NCBI GenBank assembly: GCA_017479785.1
Contig: JAFVBT010000073.1
Coordinates: 1-18,445, forward strand
DNA: 18,445 nucleotides
Origin: Alphaproteobacteria bacterium
GTDB taxonomy: Bacteria; Pseudomonadota; Alphaproteobacteria; RF32; CAG-239
Direction of reading: 5' to 3'
A program made the position numbers and the translations under genes. Shown here in pieces: positions 14,828 to 18,445 of the stretch. The notes under the pieces were generated by a model. That model did no database searches and was not told where the DNA came from. It worked only from the letters and a program-made list of their open reading frames with translations. Position 1 is the stretch's first letter. Each line of letters begins with the position of its first letter.

Positions 14828-15667
14828 GTGGTGGCATTAGCGGCTTTGGAAGCAGGAATTATTAATGAGGGAACACGTTTTTATTGCTCGGGCGGCATGG
14901 ATATCAGTGATATTCGCTTCCATTGTTGGAAACACTCCGGTCACGGAAGTTTGAATGTGGTGGAAGCCTTAAAGTATTCTTGCGATATTTTCTTTTATGA
15001 AACGTCTTTGCGCACGGGAATTGATAAAATTCATGATATGGCCTTAAAGCTCGGGCTTGGTAAACCGCTTAATATCGGCTTGGATAATGAAAAAGGCGGC
15101 TTGATACCTTCAGCCGGCTGGAAAAAAGCAAAATATGGTCTTAATTGGGCTCCGGGCGATGCCGCAAATTCCGGTATCGGACAAGGCTATGTTTTGGTAA
15201 CGCCGCTACAGTTGGCAACAATGTTGGCGCGCGTGGTAAACGGCGGTTATGCGGTTGAGCCGACATTTGTTAAACCGACAGCCGAAAAACTAAAAAAAAT
15301 AAAGCGTTTACCTATATCTATTCGCAATATTGAATTGGTTAAACGAGGAATGTTTGAAGTGGTTAACGGTTTCGGCGGTACGGCAAGACGCGCCAGATTC
15401 AATATTAATGGAGCAAGAATGAGCGGTAAGACGGGTACAACACAAGTGCGGCGCATTTCAATGAAAGAGCGTTTGAGTGGAATTATCAGCGATTCAAGAT
15501 TGCCGTGGAAATTGCGTAACCACGCTTGGTTTATGGGTTTCACGCCGGTAGATAATCCACGTTATGCCGTTGCGGTTATTGTGGAACACGGATCCTCCGG
15601 CTCGGGTGTGGCTGCGCCGATTGCCAGTAAAATTCTGGCAACGGCTTTAAAACTTGATATAAAGTAG
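14828..15667 (+). CDS. mrdA: Penicillin-binding protein 2, C-terminal transpeptidase part (same frame as mrdA)
   Basis: This is the remainder of the PBP2 transpeptidase domain, residues 325-603 if the TAG is counted as residue 323. It starts at a GTG one codon after the stop only because that is the first possible start; no ribosome binding site is visible, so separate translation is doubtful. It holds the second active-site motif SCD (375-377), typical of PBP2 rather than the SxN of other PBPs, and the third motif SGKTGTTQV with KTG at 525-527. GIGQGYVLVTPLQLA is also a family signature. No further stop or frameshift is present, and the end has the normal position, so the damage is single and recent, or not real. 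The TAG terminator lies eight bases before rodA. Confidence 0.85.
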   Translation: MVALAALEAGIINEGTRFYCSGGMDISDIRFHCWKHSGHGSLNVVEALKYSCDIFFYETSLRTGIDKIHDMALKLGLGKPLNIGLDNEKGGLIPSAGWKKAKYGLNWAPGDAANSGIGQGYVLVTPLQLATMLARVVNGGYAVEPTFVKPTAEKLKKIKRLPISIRNIELVKRGMFEVVNGFGGTARRARFNINGARMSGKTGTTQVRRISMKERLSGIISDSRLPWKLRNHAWFMGFTPVDNPRYAVAVIVEHGSSGSGVAAPIASKILATALKLDIK

Positions 15668-15675
15668 AGGTTATA

Positions 15676-16809
15676 ATGGAATACGGTACTTTCGGATATC
15701 AGCAACAGAGTTGGAAAGATAAAATTTTCAGAATGAATTTTATCTATTTGTTTTTGATTGTTTTGTTGGCGGGTGTCGGTACCTTAACATTATATTCAGC
15801 AGCTAACGGCAGCTGGGAACCGTGGGCATTAAAACATGTTATGCGCTTTATCTTGGCGGCAATTTTGATGTTTGTTTTGGCGCTGACAAATGTGCAAAAA
15901 TATTATAAATGGGCATACGGATTTTATTTTATATCTTTGATAATGCTTATTGCGGTGGAAATTTTCGGTCACATAGGTATGGGCGCACAACGGTGGATTA
16001 ATTTGGGTTTATTCAAAATTCAACCGTCTGAGTTAATGAAAATAGGAATAGTGTTGTTTCTGGCGCGCTATTTCAGTTCAATCACTATGCAGGGCATACA
16101 GTCGGTACGCGGTTTAGTTATTCCGGCGATTTTTACGTTGTTTCCGGTTGCTTTAATTATGTTGCAGCCTGATCTGGGAACGGCTTTAATGGTTCTGTTT
16201 ACGGCGGCAATTATGTTTTTTGCCGTGGGCGTACAGTGGTGGAAATTTGCGCTTGTCGGGGCATTAGGGGGTGCAATTTTGCCGATTGCGTGGAATTTTT
16301 TGCACGAATATCAGCAAAATCGCGTGCTGACATTTTTGAATCCGGAAAGGGATCCGCTCGGTGCCGGTTACCATATTATACAATCCAAAATTGCTTTCGG
16401 TTCCGGCGGTGTTTTCGGTAAAGGTTTTCTGCACGGCACGCAAACGCATCTTAATTTTTTGCCGGAAAAACATACGGATTTTATTTTTACGATGTTTTCC
16501 GAAGAATTCGGAATGCTCGGTGGTTTGGCAGTTTTGTTTGCCAATTTATTGATAATTGCTTTGGGGTATGTTTTTGCCTTTAGGGCACGAAATTATTTTG
16601 CCAAACTGACGATTATCGGCTTAAATACAAACTACTTTTTATATGTATTTATTAATATGGCAATGGTAATGGGGTTGCTTCCGGTTGTGGGCGTACCGTT
16701 ACCGCTAATTTCATACGGCGGAACAGTAATGTTTTCAATTATGGCGAGTTTCGGCATTATCTTATGTATGTCCGTTAATGATACAAAAGTATTGTTTGAT
16801 GATGAATAA
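15676..16809 (+). CDS. rodA: Peptidoglycan glycosyltransferase RodA (SEDS family)
   Basis: RodA polymerises lipid II into glycan strands, working as a pair with PBP2. The 377-residue protein has about ten hydrophobic segments. Family signatures are GAQRWINLGLFKIQPSELMK, LQPDLGTALM (163-172), GAGYHIIQSKIAFGSGG, FLPEKHTDFIF (261-271) with the essential aspartate at D268, SEEFGMLGG, and PLPLISYGGTVMFS. AGAGG just before the ATG at 15676 acts as ribosome binding site, and the gene is eight bases after mrdA. It looks intact, in contrast to its partner. The stop is only nine bases from the convergent holA stop, and no hairpin terminator is visible between them. Confidence 0.97.
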   Translation: MEYGTFGYQQQSWKDKIFRMNFIYLFLIVLLAGVGTLTLYSAANGSWEPWALKHVMRFILAAILMFVLALTNVQKYYKWAYGFYFISLIMLIAVEIFGHIGMGAQRWINLGLFKIQPSELMKIGIVLFLARYFSSITMQGIQSVRGLVIPAIFTLFPVALIMLQPDLGTALMVLFTAAIMFFAVGVQWWKFALVGALGGAILPIAWNFLHEYQQNRVLTFLNPERDPLGAGYHIIQSKIAFGSGGVFGKGFLHGTQTHLNFLPEKHTDFIFTMFSEEFGMLGGLAVLFANLLIIALGYVFAFRARNYFAKLTIIGLNTNYFLYVFINMAMVMGLLPVVGVPLPLISYGGTVMFSIMASFGIILCMSVNDTKVLFDDE

Positions 16810-16818
16810 CAAATTTTT

Positions 16819-17853
16819 TTAGCGCCGCATGCGCAGTTTTTGCGCGCCGCCTGCTAAGCGCATAATTGTGTGTTCTGCACATAAATCAGCCGGCATTCCC
16901 GTTGTTTTACAGTCACGCTCGCAATCATAAAGCACCGATAAAGCCGCTAAAAGTTGTTCTTTGTGCCATATTTGCAACTGTTTTTTATAGGAATCTTTGC
17001 GATAAAACATCAGTTGCGGATGCATGCCCTGAATAACTTGGTCTGCGGTTTTGCCGCTTTCAAGTTGTGCAACGCTGTCTAACAATTTTGAAAAATGGTA
17101 AGAAATTTGCCGAATAACAGTTGCCGGTTCTTCGCCTTCATAAAGCAGACGATTGAAAATGTTACAGGCTTTGCGGACTTCGCCGTCTGCCGTGTAATAG
17201 CACAAATCTTCAAAATTTGCACCGGCAACATCGCTGATAACAGCCTTAACATCTTCTGTGGTAACAATGTTATTTTTATCCATATACATGGCAAGTTTAT
17301 CAATTTCGCCCTGATTGACTTTGCGGTCAGGCGAAAGTCTGGCGCATAAAAACTGCATGGTTTGCGGGTCGGTTATCAAGCCTTTTTCTTCCAACATTCG
17401 CGCCGTATCGTGTGCAATATCCGTTTCTCTGTCTTCATAGCATCCGACGGTAATAATGTCTGTTCTGTCTTTTGCCCACGTAATGAGAGATGATTTTGTG
17501 TTCATGGTTGATGATGTTAAAACCAGTAAATTTTCGCTTGGGGAGTCAGGCAGCATTTCCTTTAAGAAAGGTGCTAAAGTATTATCGGCATGCTTTACAA
17601 CAATAACGCGCCGACCACCCATCAGTGATTGTGCATGGAATTCGGCATAAATTTCACCGCCGTCTTTAGATATTGTATCCATATCAAGCTGGGCGAAGTT
17701 AAAAGAGTCGTTGATATCGCCGCAAATTGATTTCACGCATTTTTCAAGCAGCGTTGCAATTTCACCTTCGTTCGGCCCGAAAAGCACAACACACTTTACC
17801 GCAGAATCGGGGTGTGTACAAAAACTTTCAAATTGCGCCGCCTTAAAATTCAT
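16819..17853 (-). CDS. holA: DNA polymerase III subunit delta
   Basis: The delta subunit of the clamp loader opens the beta sliding clamp. The protein from the ATG at 17853 is 344 residues, close to E. coli HolA. The N-terminus MNFKAAQFESFCTHPDSAVK, followed by CVVLFGPNEGEIATLLEKCV, matches alphaproteobacterial HolA, which begins with a short conserved helix and a degenerate nucleotide-binding fold. FHAQSLMGGRRVIVVKHAD is the conserved segment of domain I. DRKVNQGEIDKLAMYM and TTEDVKAVISD mark domain II, and IRQISYHFSKLLD the C-terminal helical domain. A GTG at 17895 would add 14 residues but lengthens the overlap with lptE; the ATG overlaps it by 11 bases. No Shine-Dalgarno sequence is visible, so coupling to lptE is likely. 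Confidence 0.93.
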   Translation of the reverse strand: MNFKAAQFESFCTHPDSAVKCVVLFGPNEGEIATLLEKCVKSICGDINDSFNFAQLDMDTISKDGGEIYAEFHAQSLMGGRRVIVVKHADNTLAPFLKEMLPDSPSENLLVLTSSTMNTKSSLITWAKDRTDIITVGCYEDRETDIAHDTARMLEEKGLITDPQTMQFLCARLSPDRKVNQGEIDKLAMYMDKNNIVTTEDVKAVISDVAGANFEDLCYYTADGEVRKACNIFNRLLYEGEEPATVIRQISYHFSKLLDSVAQLESGKTADQVIQGMHPQLMFYRKDSYKKQLQIWHKEQLLAALSVLYDCERDCKTTGMPADLCAEHTIMRLAGGAQKLRMRR

Positions 17854-18406
17854 CAGGATTACCGCGTTTGGTTTTAACCGAGTGGAAATATGCACCTATT
17901 CTTAAGGCCACATCATTAGCTAAAATTTTAGCGCCGTCTTTTTCCACTTTTTTCTTATCCATTGTGGTTGAATAAGGATTATCCAGCAAGTCATAACTTA
18001 AATAAATGAACGTTTTCCCGTCAACAAGCTGGCCGCTTTCCTTGCTCCACAAAGAATAAGCAAGCGTGTATTTTATTTTCTCGCGGGTAGCGGTAATGTC
18101 ATTACGCAACGCTTGCTCGGTGATGCGGCTGTTAACAGGCTCCAATTTCAGAAAATATTTGGCTTTTTTAGGTGTGCCATACGGGTTTAATGTGTCCATC
18201 AGCTCGTTTTTAACCAACTGACCGATGCGGTCAGTGGCACCTTCAACTTTAATCTGCGCCATTTCGCGTACAATATCGGTATCAAATTTGTTGTTATAAT
18301 ACCACAAGTCATCGCCTGATGTTTTTTCAACATACAGAGGCTCAAACCCGCAGGCACTCAGCGTGCAGGCCAAAAATGCAAATATATATACTTTCTTATA
18401 TAACAA
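17843..18406 (-). CDS. lptE: LPS-assembly lipoprotein LptE
   Basis: LptE is the outer-membrane lipoprotein that plugs LptD and helps insert LPS. The 187-residue protein has a lipoprotein signal with lipobox LSAC and cysteine at residue 19. The mature end CGFEPLYVEK is characteristic of alphaproteobacterial LptE. TDRIGQLVKNELMDTLNP is the conserved middle helix, and NDITATREKIKYTLAYSL the following strand. The start is a TTG at 18406: an in-frame TAA lies just two codons upstream, and AAGGA at 18416-18420 is nine bases away. It overlaps the leuS end by 11 bases and holA by 11 bases, in the classic leuS-lptE-holA order. Confidence 0.9.
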   Translation of the reverse strand: MLYKKVYIFAFLACTLSACGFEPLYVEKTSGDDLWYYNNKFDTDIVREMAQIKVEGATDRIGQLVKNELMDTLNPYGTPKKAKYFLKLEPVNSRITEQALRNDITATREKIKYTLAYSLWSKESGQLVDGKTFIYLSYDLLDNPYSTTMDKKKVEKDGAKILANDVALRIGAYFHSVKTKRGNPDEF

Positions 18407-18445
18407 TGTTTACAATCCTTCCCGGTACAACAATGATTTTTTTAA
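18396..18445 (-). CDS. leuS: Leucyl-tRNA synthetase, last 16 codons (5' part outside window)
   Basis: Reading the minus strand from 18443 gives KKIIVVPGRIVNIVI and then TAA at 18398-18396. This matches the conserved LeuRS C-terminus (a KVIxVPGKLxNxV pattern, as in E. coli). The leuS-lptE-holA order supports it. The tail is short, so the call rests on motif plus context. Confidence 0.75.
   Translation of the reverse strand, partial: KKIIVVPGRIVNIVI

Noticed and set aside
14780..14860. Frameshift as the cause of the mrdA break
   Set aside because: The frame before and after the TAG is the same and the motif SPGSTF-x-VVVALAALE aligns without a gap, so this is a nonsense codon.
17854..17895. 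GTG start for holA at 17895
   Set aside because: The extra residues do not resemble HolA, the overlap with lptE would grow, and the ATG at 17853 gives the normal length.
1..18445. CRISPR array, tRNA, rRNA, insertion sequence or phage genes
   Set aside because: No regularly spaced repeats, cloverleaf-like or rRNA-like stretches, or transposase or phage motifs were seen; intergenic regions are all under 300 bases.

Overview
The window looks like the chromosome of a moderately AT-rich alphaproteobacterium. The evidence is gene content and order: an LptE lipoprotein whose mature end begins CGFEPLY, the leuS-lptE-holA order, the mreB-mreC-mreD-mrdA-rodA cell-shape cluster, and secA divergent from a parvulin-type foldase. 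A host-associated lineage is plausible from base composition and the short intergenic regions, but that is inference. Almost every gene is a housekeeping gene. I see no phage, transposase, CRISPR, rRNA or tRNA, and no gene-free stretch longer than 300 bases.

Layout. Positions 1-4676 (minus strand): secA, then a single-pass membrane protein with a type IV pilin-like ectodomain, then the 5' part of rpsA (ribosomal protein S1), which runs off the left edge. 4845-5684 (plus): a membrane-anchored or exported parvulin peptidyl-prolyl isomerase, divergent from secA. 5685-5943: a non-coding patch between convergent genes, holding a 103-base imperfect palindrome, a half-copy of it exactly 100 bases further on, and a small ATTGC...GCAAT element. 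5944-9049 (minus): a tight operon of a DUF3108-type exported protein, a U32-family tRNA hydroxylation protein (TrhP/YegQ-like) and miaA. 9119-10030 (plus): ddl. 10125-11243 (plus): guaC, a single-gene unit with its own good promoter and an intrinsic terminator. 11392-16809 (plus): mreB, mreC, mreD, mrdA (PBP2), rodA. 16819-18445 (minus): holA, lptE and the last codons of leuS.

How the genes work together. ddl makes the D-Ala-D-Ala used in peptidoglycan, and the Mre/PBP2/RodA set is the elongasome that builds the lateral wall. SecA exports the proteins that the divergent foldase helps to fold. TrhP-like and MiaA both modify the anticodon loop of tRNAs (positions 34 and 37). LptE belongs to the outer-membrane LPS translocon.

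The most striking observation is in mrdA. The frame is open from 13856 to 15667 except for one TAG at 14822-14824. That codon is the one for the catalytic lysine of the SxxK transpeptidase motif (S-T-F-stop), while the SxD and KTG motifs downstream are intact. One base change (AAG to TAG), an assembly error or amber decoding could each explain it. The only three TAG terminators in the window (mreC, mreD, mrdA) each have a TGA or TAA in frame within three codons downstream, which makes TAG decoding worth a check although it is not the default explanation.
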